Notes under the pieces: generated by a model
What the model saw: the letters and a program-made list of their open reading frames with translations, nothing else
Database searches by the model: none
What the model was told of the DNA's origin: nothing
DNA from: Pseudoalteromonas prydzensis
Lineage (GTDB): Bacteria > Pseudomonadota > Gammaproteobacteria > Enterobacterales > Alteromonadaceae
Direction of reading: 5' to 3'
NCBI RefSeq assembly: GCF_001661495.1
Contig: NZ_BDDT01000017.1
Location: 1 to 64,000, forward strand
DNA length: 64,000 nt
Made by a program: the position numbers and the translations under genes
Part shown: one piece after another, positions 1 to 7,142 of the stretch
Numbering within the stretch: position 1 is the first letter of the stretch
Layout: each line of letters starts with the position of its first letter

Positions 1-52
1 TGTTAGGCCTGCCGCCAGCGTTCAATCTGAGCCATGATCAAACTCTTCAATT
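1..52 (-). rRNA. rrs: 16S ribosomal RNA, 5' end only (partial)
   Basis: The reverse complement reads as the universally conserved start of bacterial 16S rRNA, including the 8F primer region AGAGTTTGATCATGGCTCAG and the GCGGCAGGCCTAACA segment that follows. The mature 5' end lies near position 52. The gene runs off the left edge of the window, so only about 52 nt are present. Confidence 0.98.
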
Positions 53-268
53 AAAAGTTTTTTGTCTTTCGACAGCTCAATGAATTCTGAATTTATTTAA
101 TATCTTTCGATATTGAATTGACTGTGCCGAAGCAACTTATAAATAAGTTACTTCTGTTGGTCACTCAGTTTCAATTGAGACTCTAAATTTTTTGCCTTGC
201 TTAGCGAACTAAGCTCGGCTGTTAGAACTCAATCTGTACGAGTGCCCACACAGATGATTGCTTTATAT

Positions 269-280
269 TGTTAAAGAACG
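269..280 (-). promoter_or_regulatory. boxA-type antitermination element in the rRNA leader
   Basis: On the minus strand this reads GTTCTTTAACA, close to the boxA consensus TGCTCTTTAACA that loads NusB/NusE for rRNA antitermination. It lies about 220 nt upstream of the 16S 5' end and downstream of the proximal promoter, which is where rRNA leaders carry it. Confidence 0.75.
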
Positions 281-319
281 TTGCGGTTAAAGTTAAACTT
301 TATCTCGCTAGGGCTGCGC

Positions 320-347
320 ATATTACGCTTTCCTATTTTTTTGTCAA
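320..347 (-). promoter_or_regulatory. Proximal rRNA promoter (P2-like)
   Basis: On the minus strand: -35 TTGACA (342-347), a 16-nt spacer, -10 TAATAT (320-325), then a GC-rich discriminator GCGCAGCCC, the kind associated with stringent control. A strongly A/T-rich tract at about 348-382 upstream of the -35 box resembles an UP element. Confidence 0.85.
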
Positions 348-455
348 TACTTAATTTTAAACTTTCTAAAAAATCTAAACTCAAGTTTTACTCGACTTAC
401 TAAGTAGCTCGTGCCCCGCTAAGCGTTGCCTGCTCTGCCGTCTCAGTGGGGTCGC

Positions 456-483
456 ATTATAGGGCGCCGCGGATTTTACGCAA
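456..483 (-). promoter_or_regulatory. Distal rRNA promoter (P1-like)
   Basis: On the minus strand: -35 TTGCGT (478-483), a 16-nt spacer, a perfect -10 TATAAT (456-461) and the discriminator GCGACCCC. An A/T-rich stretch at about 484-520 could act as an UP element. It lies 136 bp upstream of the proximal promoter, so the operon has the tandem-promoter layout known from other gammaproteobacterial rrn operons. Confidence 0.75.
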
Positions 484-547
484 GCGTTTTTATGACATTT
501 TTTGTATTTAATTTTTGCCCTCACGTTACACAAAAGATAGTTACAAG

Positions 548-571
548 TTACCCACAAAACCCTGTGGATAA
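548..571. promoter_or_regulatory. Pair of DnaA-box-like sites
   Basis: TGTGGATAA at 563-571 is an exact reverse complement of the DnaA box TTATCCACA. TTACCCACA at 548-556 is one mismatch from the forward box. The two face each other across 6 bp, upstream of the rRNA promoters and the divergent symporter gene. A role in DnaA binding is inferred from the motifs alone. Confidence 0.4.
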
Positions 572-661
572 CTTGGCTTTTTTCATTGTTCCACTAAACT
601 ATCCGCTTCGCTTATGGTAAGTTGCTCGCTGTTTTATAAACTCGTTCATTAGGCATATAAC

Positions 662-2083
662 ATGATAGATATAATAAATAGTATTAGTGGGCTGCTCTGG
701 GGTCATATTCTTGTCTACTTATTAATAGCAGCAGGTCTGTTCTTCACCATTAAACTCAAGTTCATTCAATTTTTGCAATTCCCTCACATGATTAAAGTCA
801 TGTTTAACTCTCGCCAATGTGATAAAGATGGCATTTCCTCTTTTCAGGCATTTTGTACTTCTCTCGCAGCCCGTGTTGGTACAGGTAATATGGCCGGTGT
901 TGCCGTAGCACTTTATTTAGGTGGTGCAGGTGCTATTTTTTGGATGTGGTTAATTGCATTAATAGGTATGGCAACCAGTTTTGCAGAAAGCACCTTGGCA
1001 CAAGCCTATAAAACACGCGATGAACACGGTAACTTCCGTGGCGGTCCTGCTTATTATATGCAGTACGGTGTAGGCAAACGTTGGATGGGTGTGGTTTTCT
1101 CGCTCTGTTTGATTTTAGCATTTGGCTTGGTATTCAATGCTGTGCAATCAAACTCTATCGCTGCTGCATTTAAAGTCGCTTTTGACATTCCAAACTATGT
1201 TGTTGGTTTAGTGCTTGTCGCAGGCTCTGGGATCATTATTTTTGGTGGCTTAAAAACGATTTCACGTTTTGCTGAAATGGTTGTACCATTTATGGCCTTA
1301 GCGTACTTACTTGTTGCATTATATGTGTGTGCAATGAATGCATCAGAATTACCGACTGTGTTTATGCGTATTATCAATAGTGCATTTGGAATAGAGCAAG
1401 CCGGTGCCGGTGCTATTGGTTATGGTGTTATGCAAGCGATGATCCAAGGTATCAAACGGGGCTTATTCTCAAACGAAGCGGGTATGGGTAGCGCAGCTAA
1501 TGCGGCGGCTACAGCCACACCAAACCCACCACATCCAGCATCACAAGGTTATGTGCAAATGCTTGGGGTATTTATTGATACTGTTGTTATATGTAGTGCA
1601 ACCGCTGCACTGATCTTATTATCTGATCAATTAGTAGCTGATTCTGGTGTCACGGGTATTGCCTTAACACAAGCCGCACTTGAAGAACACGTTGGCAGTT
1701 GGGGCGCGGTGTTTGTAGCGATTGCGATATTGTTCTTTGCTTTTACTTCGATTGTAGCCAACTATTCATACGCTGAAACCAACCTACTGTTTTTAGAGCA
1801 CAATCACGAACACGGTATGCTTATATTCCGTCTGATTGTTCTTGCTATGGTGATGTTTGGCTCTGTGAGTGAGTTAGGATTAATTTGGACATTAGCCGAT
1901 ATTTCAATGGGTTTAATGGCAATAGTGAATGTGATTGCACTGTTTATGTTATCTGGCGTAGTGATCTGGCTTGCTAATGATTATACCGCACAACGTAAAG
2001 CAGGTAAGTTGCCTACTTTCGACCCAACTCAGCATCAGCAGCTTGATAAAACGATACCAAAAGGTATTTGGCATAAACGCTAA
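662..2083 (+). CDS. Sodium:alanine symporter, AGCS family
   Basis: Secondary transporter of the AGCS (AlsT/DagA) family, expected to import alanine or glycine with sodium across the inner membrane. The 473 residues are almost wholly hydrophobic, with about ten or eleven membrane segments. The family signature lies near residues 60-80 (FQAFCTSLAARVGTGN) and a conserved GLFSNEAGMGSAANAAA segment near 270-285. A possible ribosome site AGG precedes the ATG by about 10 nt. It is divergent from the rRNA operon and ends at a clear terminator. Substrate specificity cannot be read from sequence; the family call is firm. Confidence 0.95.
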   Translation: MIDIINSISGLLWGHILVYLLIAAGLFFTIKLKFIQFLQFPHMIKVMFNSRQCDKDGISSFQAFCTSLAARVGTGNMAGVAVALYLGGAGAIFWMWLIALIGMATSFAESTLAQAYKTRDEHGNFRGGPAYYMQYGVGKRWMGVVFSLCLILAFGLVFNAVQSNSIAAAFKVAFDIPNYVVGLVLVAGSGIIIFGGLKTISRFAEMVVPFMALAYLLVALYVCAMNASELPTVFMRIINSAFGIEQAGAGAIGYGVMQAMIQGIKRGLFSNEAGMGSAANAAATATPNPPHPASQGYVQMLGVFIDTVVICSATAALILLSDQLVADSGVTGIALTQAALEEHVGSWGAVFVAIAILFFAFTSIVANYSYAETNLLFLEHNHEHGMLIFRLIVLAMVMFGSVSELGLIWTLADISMGLMAIVNVIALFMLSGVVIWLANDYTAQRKAGKLPTFDPTQHQQLDKTIPKGIWHKR

Positions 2084-2103
2084 AGCACTTATATGAATCA
2101 ATA

Positions 2104-2127
2104 GGGAGCCTAGGTGCTCCCTTTTTT
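2104..2127 (+). terminator. Rho-independent terminator after the AGCS symporter
   Basis: GGGAGC stem, 6-nt loop, GCTCCC stem, then six T. It lies 20 bp after the symporter stop. Confidence 0.9.
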
Positions 2128-2143
2128 GATCTTAGCTATATGA

Positions 2144-2593
2144 TTAATTCTCTTCAGTTTCAGTTGCCACAAAACGGTTAAACAACTTTACTGCTAATGC
2201 ACGCTGCTCTGAGCTCAGTGTTTGCGAAAGCTCTTGTTGCAGCTTTTCTTGCAATTGCTCGCGCAATGCCTGTTTTTGTGTCTGCGAGAGTGATGTGTGA
2301 GCTTGTAATTGATAGTCTTGAACTGTACTGATCACTTTCAGCAATGTTGTTTTATCAACATCTATAAAAGAAAATGAAACAAGCTTTTGCTTTGTAGCAG
2401 CTAATTTATCTTGAGTGTTTTCGACCATCTGACTCACTTGCGTTACAAGTGTACTGACTTCTTGAATTTTGAGGACATCATTAACCGTAGACATAACGAT
2501 TGCTAGAGGAATTAATATCAGCGACAAGGCTAAGCAAACACCAAAAACAGCACCAACCCAAAATTGATTGAGACCCTGTTTAAAATTATCCAT
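2144..2593 (-). CDS. Hypothetical single-span membrane protein with coiled-coil tail
   Basis: I do not recognise this 149-residue protein. It has one strong hydrophobic segment near residues 10-35, followed by a Gln/Lys/Glu-rich helical region with heptad-like spacing that probably forms a coiled coil, so a membrane-anchored helical protein is likely. I chose the ATG at 2593 because AAAGGA lies 9 nt upstream. A longer reading from TTG at 2611 has no ribosome site. It converges on the symporter and is flanked on its other side by the tRNA array. Function unknown. Confidence 0.75.
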   Translation of the reverse strand: MDNFKQGLNQFWVGAVFGVCLALSLILIPLAIVMSTVNDVLKIQEVSTLVTQVSQMVENTQDKLAATKQKLVSFSFIDVDKTTLLKVISTVQDYQLQAHTSLSQTQKQALREQLQEKLQQELSQTLSSEQRALAVKLFNRFVATETEEN

Positions 2594-2727
2594 ACCCGTT
2601 AATCCTTTCAAACATGAATGAAGGTTAAGTGTATATCAAAAATAGCTAGCTAGATGATTTATTTGAATTAGATTAATTACGTAGATTATGGTTTTGGATA
2701 AGAAAATTAAAAATAGGAAAGATAAAG

Positions 2728-2814
2728 TGGTGCCCGAGGCCGGACTTGAACCGGCACGACTTGTTAGTCGAGGGATTTTAAATCCCTTGTGTCTACCAAT
2801 TCCACCACTCGGGC
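2728..2814 (-). tRNA. tRNA-Leu (anticodon TAA), copy 1
   Basis: 87-nt class II tRNA with a long variable arm, seven-base acceptor GCCCGAG, anticodon loop TTTAAAA and encoded CCA. It matches the leuZ type and is the last gene of the Gly-Cys-Leu array. Confidence 0.97.
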
Positions 2815-2851
2815 ATCGAGTTTGCTAATTAAAGCGTGTGGAGTAATTATT

Positions 2852-2925
2852 TGGAGGCGGAACCCGGAGTCGAACCGGGGTAAACGGATTTGCAATCCGG
2901 TGCATGGCCACTCTGCCATTCCGCC
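2852..2925 (-). tRNA. tRNA-Cys (anticodon GCA), copy 1
   Basis: 74 nt, acceptor GGCGGAA, anticodon loop around GCA, T-arm GGTTCGACTCC, encoded CCA with U discriminator. The T-stem is fully Watson-Crick, unlike copy 2 at 3565-3638. Confidence 0.97.
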
Positions 2926-2943
2926 TAAATATATCAAATAATT

Positions 2944-3019
2944 TGGAGCGGCACACGAGGCTCGAACTCGTGACCTCGACCTTGGCAAGGTCGCGCTCTA
3001 CCAACTGAGCTAGTGCCGC
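2944..3019 (-). tRNA. tRNA-Gly (anticodon GCC), copy 1
   Basis: 76 nt, acceptor GCGGCAC, anticodon GCC flanked by TT and AA, T-arm AGTTCGAGCCT, encoded CCA. First gene of the distal Gly-Cys-Leu unit. Confidence 0.97.
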
Positions 3020-3032
3020 ATAAACTTTGTCA

Positions 3033-3083
3033 GTAATTTGCATGTTAATGTGCGACGATAGCGCAGTAAAACATTCTGGCAAC
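3033..3083 (-). repeat. Diverged copy of the tRNA-array leader
   Basis: This spacer shares a GTTAAT start, a GCG/CGA-rich middle and the block ACATTCTNGCAACT with 3756-3812, the sequence just 5' of the first Gly-Cys-Leu unit. Both copies sit immediately upstream of a complete Gly-Cys-Leu set, which suggests that leader plus three tRNAs was duplicated as one unit. The alignment is by eye. Confidence 0.5.
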
Positions 3084-3148
3084 TGGACGAGTGCCGAAAA
3101 TAAAATTTATTTTATCAGCTTTTAATTATTTTGGTAAATAATTAAAAG

Positions 3149-3235
3149 TGGTGCCCGAGGCCGGACTTGAACCGGCACGACTTGTTAGTCGAGGGATTTT
3201 AAATCCCTTGTGTCTACCAATTCCACCACTCGGGC
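3149..3235 (-). tRNA. tRNA-Leu (anticodon TAA), copy 2
   Basis: 87 nt, appears identical to the copies at 2728-2814 and 3441-3527. It follows tRNA-Gly copy 2 directly with no tRNA-Cys between them. Confidence 0.97.
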
Positions 3236-3274
3236 ATCGAGTTTGCTATTTAAAGCAAGTGGATAAAACTAATA

Positions 3275-3350
3275 TGGAGCGGCACACGAGGCTCGAACTC
3301 GTGACCTCGACCTTGGCAAGGTCGCGCTCTACCAACTGAGCTAGTGCCGC
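3275..3350 (-). tRNA. tRNA-Gly (anticodon GCC), copy 2
   Basis: 76 nt, appears identical to the other two Gly copies. It belongs to the middle unit, which lacks tRNA-Cys. Confidence 0.97.
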
Positions 3351-3440
3351 ATCATATTAATTCTAAATAAAATCACATAAACGAATTTATGTAATATAGT
3401 TTTTATAAGTTACATTTGGCGGTGTAACTAAACCACAAAG

Positions 3441-3527
3441 TGGTGCCCGAGGCCGGACTTGAACCGGCACGACTTGTTAGTCGAGGGATTTTAAATCCCT
3501 TGTGTCTACCAATTCCACCACTCGGGC
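3441..3527 (-). tRNA. tRNA-Leu (anticodon TAA), copy 3
   Basis: 87 nt with encoded CCA, third copy of the Leu(TAA) gene. It closes the promoter-proximal Gly-Cys-Leu unit. Confidence 0.97.
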
Positions 3528-3564
3528 ATCGAGTTTGCTATTTAAAGCATGTGGAGTGTTGAAA

Positions 3565-3638
3565 TGGAGGCGGAACCCGGAGTCGAACCGAGGTAGACGG
3601 ATTTGCAATCCGGTGCATGGCCACTCTGCCATTCCGCC
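3565..3638 (-). tRNA. tRNA-Cys (anticodon GCA), copy 2 (variant)
   Basis: 74 nt, same acceptor and anticodon arms as copy 1. It differs at two positions: one in the T-stem, which turns a C-G pair into a U-G wobble, and one in the variable region. The fold is still intact. Confidence 0.96.
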
Positions 3639-3668
3639 CCAACATCTGGGTTAGCCTTTAAGATAAAC

Positions 3669-3744
3669 TGGAGCGGCACACGAGGCTCGAACTCGTGACC
3701 TCGACCTTGGCAAGGTCGCGCTCTACCAACTGAGCTAGTGCCGC
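3669..3744 (-). tRNA. tRNA-Gly (anticodon GCC), copy 3
   Basis: 76 nt with encoded CCA. It is the first gene transcribed from the array promoter at 3863-3890, about 120 nt downstream of it. Confidence 0.97.
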
Positions 3745-3755
3745 TTAATACTTGT

Positions 3756-3812
3756 AAGTTGTTAATATGTCGGCGCGCGACTATATCGCGGTATGACATT
3801 CTAGCAACTCAA
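3756..3812 (-). repeat. tRNA-array leader, promoter-proximal copy
   Basis: Leader segment between the array promoter and the first tRNA-Gly, partly repeated at 3033-3083 (shared ACATTCTNGCAACT block). No hairpin-plus-T-run is visible, so it is probably simply leader duplicated together with the tRNA unit. Confidence 0.45.
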
Positions 3813-3862
3813 CTTGTGTTACTTGGTTTATCTAAGGGGCTATGCCCTCTCAACACGGACGC

Positions 3863-3890
3863 ATTCTACAGAGATTATTAAACGCGTCAA
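3863..3890 (-). promoter_or_regulatory. Promoter of the Gly/Cys/Leu tRNA array
   Basis: On the minus strand: -35 TTGACG (3885-3890), a 16-nt spacer, -10 TAGAAT (3863-3868), then the discriminator GCGTCC, typical of stable-RNA promoters. It lies in the gap after pgsA, so the tRNAs can be transcribed independently of the uvrY-uvrC-pgsA genes. Confidence 0.75.
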
Positions 3891-3961
3891 TACAAAAAAT
3901 GCTAGTTTTGAACTGTTTGATTATTTTTTATCTAAAACGGTGCGTTATTATACGTTTAGAC

Positions 3962-4507
3962 TCAATTTTTAGTCAATTCAGACCACGCTGCTATCAAGTA
4001 TTGCAGCATAGAAGTCACCGTTAAGAAGGTCGCAATGTACAATAAGGCATAACTTAAATACATCATCCAGCTATCGTACTGCCAAATAAGCCCAATGATG
4101 GCTAACATTTGTGCAGCCGTTTTAAACTTGCCCATATTGGATACAGCTACATTGCCACGTTTGCCTTGCTCAGCCATCCATTCACGCAATGCTGATATCA
4201 CAATTTCTCTGCTTATTATAATTAAAGCCGGGATAGTCATATACATTGATTGATAATAACTCGCCAGCGCAACCAATGCCGTACACACCATGACTTTATC
4301 AGCAACAGGGTCTAAGAATGCACCAAAAGGCGTAGACTGCTCAAGCTTGCGCGCTAAATAGCCATCGAGAATGTCAGTGATTGAGGCTAGCCAAAAAATA
4401 AAGGCAGCAGCAAAGAAAGCCCATGAGTAAGGCAAGTAAAATACCACCAAGAAAATGGGGATAAGAAAAAGTCTAAATGTTGTGAGTGTGTTTGGAATAT
4501 TCCACAT
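3962..4507 (-). CDS. pgsA: CDP-diacylglycerol-glycerol-3-phosphate 3-phosphatidyltransferase
   Basis: Makes phosphatidylglycerol phosphate from CDP-diacylglycerol and glycerol 3-phosphate, the committed step to phosphatidylglycerol and cardiolipin, in the inner membrane. The CDP-alcohol phosphotransferase motif DG-x2-AR-x8-G-x3-D-x3-D is complete near residues 47-72 (DILDGYLARKLEQ then GAFLDPVADK). Several membrane spans follow. At 181 residues it has the usual length. It lies 42 nt after uvrC on the same strand and precedes the Gly-Cys-Leu tRNAs, the same order as uvrC-pgsA-glyW-cysT-leuZ in E. coli. Confidence 0.97.
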   Translation of the reverse strand: MWNIPNTLTTFRLFLIPIFLVVFYLPYSWAFFAAAFIFWLASITDILDGYLARKLEQSTPFGAFLDPVADKVMVCTALVALASYYQSMYMTIPALIIISREIVISALREWMAEQGKRGNVAVSNMGKFKTAAQMLAIIGLIWQYDSWMMYLSYALLYIATFLTVTSMLQYLIAAWSELTKN

Positions 4508-4549
4508 AACTACTTGAGGATGTCTTTTTTTCTATATTCGCATGAAGGG

Positions 4550-6373
4550 CTAGCCCTTGTCATGCAAATGGTTAAATATCTTCTCAGCCATGTCAGAGCT
4601 GATCCCGGGTACTTGCTTTAATTGGTCTATATTAGCAGCTTTTACTCCCTGCATGCCCCCTAAAAATTTTAATAATGTTTGGCGGCGTGTTGAGCCTACT
4701 CCACTTATCTCTTCTAATAGTGATTGTGTACGTTGTTTTTGACGCTTATTACGATGCCCAGCAATCGCGAATCGATGTGATTCGTCGCGGATATGCTGAA
4801 TGAGATGCAGTGCTGGGGCGTCTGAGTCCATTGGAATGGTTTTACGACCCCCATCGATTAACAGCGTTTCAAGCCCAGGTTTACGGCTGGTGCCTTTTGC
4901 TACACCGACTAGTAACGGCATTTTTGCATGCGGCCAAGTTGAGAAGTACTGCTCAGCGCGTGATAACTGGCCTTTACCGCCATCGATAAAAATTACATCT
5001 GGAATTTTATCTTCATCTACTAACTTGTTGTAACGTTTGTTTAATGCAAACTCCATTGCAGCGTAATCATCGCCACCGGTGATCCCTGTCACATTAAAGC
5101 GTCGATATTCTTTATTGTTAGGCCCTTGGGAGTCAAATACCACACAACTTGCTACCGTGTTTTCACCCATGGTATGGCTAATATCAAAACATTCCATGCG
5201 GCTAATATCATCAAGACCGAGCGTTGCTTTAAGCTGCGCGTAACGTTTATTAATTGAATCTTGAGTGCTTTGCTTTACGGTAATGCTATTAAGCGCATTC
5301 TTATTAGCGAGCTGCAAGTATTTCGCGCGCTCACCGCGTGTTACTGTTTTTAAAGTGACTTTTCTCTCGCTTACTTGGCTTAACGCCTCACCCAGTACAT
5401 CAGCTTCATCAATCGCAAAGGGTAAAATCACTTCTTTTGCTATGCGCCCTGTCGCACCTGGCGCTAAATAATATTGACCAAGAAATGATGATAGTATTTC
5501 TTGTTGCTGTGAGTCTTTGGGTACTTTAGGAAAGTAAGTTTTACTACCAAGCACTTTATGATCGCGGATCATCAATAAGTGAATACCATTAAGACCATTG
5601 AGATGAGCAAAGCCGACCACATCCATTTCAGCATAATTACCTGAGATAGACTGTTGCTCTTGCATTTTCCGCAGCAGCATTATTTGGTCGCGTACTTTCG
5701 CCGCTAGTTCAAACTGCAGTGCTTGGCTAGCTGCTTCCATTTTAGTAATGAGTGCAGCAATAACTTCATGGGATTTACCCGCTAAAAACTTCCTCACAAA
5801 ATCCACTTGCTGGCTATATTCATCATCGCTAACTTCGCCAGTACATGGTGCGGAACAACGTTTTAATTGAAATTGTAAACATGGCCGGCTACGAGCACGA
5901 TAATACGCATCTTCGCATTGACGAACTGGAAATATTTTTTGCATTAACCGCAAGCTTTCAGAAACAGCGCCAGCACTTGGAAATGGCCCAAAGTACTCGC
6001 CTTTTACTTTGCGACTGCCACGATGAAATGCAAGTCTCGGGTGTTTATGTGCTGTTAACAAAATATAAGGGTAGGATTTATCATCACGCAGTAATATGTT
6101 GTAACGAGGCTGGTATTTTTTTATTAGATTATTTTCAAGCAGTAAAGCTTCGGTTTCAGTATTGGTTAAAGTGATATCAATATCACTAATATTACTAACC
6201 AGGGCACGCGTTTTACCGTCGGTGACGTTACTGCGAAAATAGCTGCTAACACGTTTTTTAAGGTTTTTCGCTTTACCAACGTAAATAACGTTGTCGTCAC
6301 TATCAAGCATCCGGTAAACGCCTGGATCGCTTGATAGTGTTTTTAAGAAATGGGCGTGATCAAATTCTGCCAT
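4550..6373 (-). CDS. uvrC: Excinuclease ABC subunit C
   Basis: Nuclease subunit of UvrABC nucleotide excision repair; it cuts on both sides of a lesion in the UvrB-DNA complex. At 607 residues it is full length. An N-terminal GIY-YIG nuclease domain (about residues 15-95, with PGVYRM and VIYVGKAKNLKKRV) makes the 3' cut. A UVR motif lies around 205-240. The RNase H-like endonuclease region begins near 385 (MECFDISHTMGENTVAS). Helix-hairpin-helix motifs close the C-terminus (EEISGVGSTRR and QVPGISSDMAEKI). It starts 9 nt after the uvrY stop, so the two are probably co-transcribed. Confidence 0.98.
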   Translation of the reverse strand: MAEFDHAHFLKTLSSDPGVYRMLDSDDNVIYVGKAKNLKKRVSSYFRSNVTDGKTRALVSNISDIDITLTNTETEALLLENNLIKKYQPRYNILLRDDKSYPYILLTAHKHPRLAFHRGSRKVKGEYFGPFPSAGAVSESLRLMQKIFPVRQCEDAYYRARSRPCLQFQLKRCSAPCTGEVSDDEYSQQVDFVRKFLAGKSHEVIAALITKMEAASQALQFELAAKVRDQIMLLRKMQEQQSISGNYAEMDVVGFAHLNGLNGIHLLMIRDHKVLGSKTYFPKVPKDSQQQEILSSFLGQYYLAPGATGRIAKEVILPFAIDEADVLGEALSQVSERKVTLKTVTRGERAKYLQLANKNALNSITVKQSTQDSINKRYAQLKATLGLDDISRMECFDISHTMGENTVASCVVFDSQGPNNKEYRRFNVTGITGGDDYAAMEFALNKRYNKLVDEDKIPDVIFIDGGKGQLSRAEQYFSTWPHAKMPLLVGVAKGTSRKPGLETLLIDGGRKTIPMDSDAPALHLIQHIRDESHRFAIAGHRNKRQKQRTQSLLEEISGVGSTRRQTLLKFLGGMQGVKAANIDQLKQVPGISSDMAEKIFNHLHDKG

Positions 6374-6382
6374 GGGGCAAGG

Positions 6383-7033
6383 CTAATGGGCGCTGTCGAT
6401 GTCAATCATCTTATGGCGAATCGCTAAATGGGTAAGTTCAACATCACCACCAACATTGAGCTTTTCAAACATTCTATAACGATAGCTGTTCACTGTTTTA
6501 GAGCTTAAATTAAGGCGCTCAGCAATATCTTGCACCTTCTCACCTTTGGTGATCATTAGCATGATCTGTAATTCGCGCTCAGATAAACTCTGAAATGGGC
6601 TTTCATCTGTACGACCAGTTACTTGTGCTAAAGCAATTTGCTGCGCTATTTCTGGTGCAATATAACGTTGCCCCGCATTTACTGCGCGAATAGCATTAAC
6701 CATTTCGTCAGAGCCTGCGCCTTTGGTTAAATAACCATGGGCACCAATTTGCATCACTTTGCTTGGGAATGGATCTTCACAATGCACAGTTAGCACGATG
6801 ATTTTCACGTCTGGGCAATAGCGGCAAATCTTTTTAGTCGCTTCTAGTCCGCCAATACCTGGCATATTCATGTCCATTAGCACAATATCAGGAGAATGTT
6901 GACGGCAAAATTGCACGGCCTCTTCACCTGTTTTAGCTTCACCAATTACTTTAAACCCACGAACATCATCTAAAATACGTTTGATACCCGTTCGTACGAG
7001 CTCATGGTCATCAACTAAAAGTACATTAATCAA
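6383..7033 (-). CDS. uvrY: Response regulator UvrY/GacA, activator of Csr small RNAs
   Basis: Two-component response regulator of the NarL/FixJ class, partner of the BarA/GacS sensor kinase. The receiver domain (residues 1-120) has acidic residues D8/D9, phospho-acceptor D54 in DIVLMDMNMPG, a conserved Thr in IIVLT and Lys in YLTKGAG. A LuxR-type helix-turn-helix occupies about 145-210 (LSERELQIMLMITKG, then LNLSSKTVNSYRYRMFEKL). Length is 216 residues against 218 in E. coli. The link to uvrC is the conserved family context. In related bacteria phosphorylated UvrY/GacA binds a TGTAAG-N6-CTTACA box upstream of csrB. A match occurs in this window at 63234-63251. Confidence 0.96.
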   Translation of the reverse strand: MINVLLVDDHELVRTGIKRILDDVRGFKVIGEAKTGEEAVQFCRQHSPDIVLMDMNMPGIGGLEATKKICRYCPDVKIIVLTVHCEDPFPSKVMQIGAHGYLTKGAGSDEMVNAIRAVNAGQRYIAPEIAQQIALAQVTGRTDESPFQSLSERELQIMLMITKGEKVQDIAERLNLSSKTVNSYRYRMFEKLNVGGDVELTHLAIRHKMIDIDSAH

Positions 7034-7097
7034 TGGGACACCCTCATATAACCTAACAGCATGTCATTGTGACAATTTAATACAGCACACTAACACA

Positions 7098-7132
7098 GAA
7101 AGCCCGAAACGATAACTCAAATATCGCTTCGG
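7098..7132 (-). terminator. Probable terminator after the dicarboxylate/amino acid symporter
   Basis: On the minus strand an 11-bp stem (CCGAAGCGATA with TATCGTTTCGG, one G-U pair) around a 7-nt loop follows the symporter stop. The T-run after it is weak (GCTTTCTG), so termination may be partial. Confidence 0.5.
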
Positions 7133-7142
7133 ATAACTAAAT

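Noticed and set aside
426..620. 64-residue ORF on the plus strand
   Set aside because: It covers the rRNA promoters and DnaA-like boxes, with no ribosome site and no recognisable protein.
2764..3799. Several ORFs of 60-85 residues across 2.7-3.8 kb on both strands
   Set aside because: All are readings through the tRNA-Leu, -Cys and -Gly genes.
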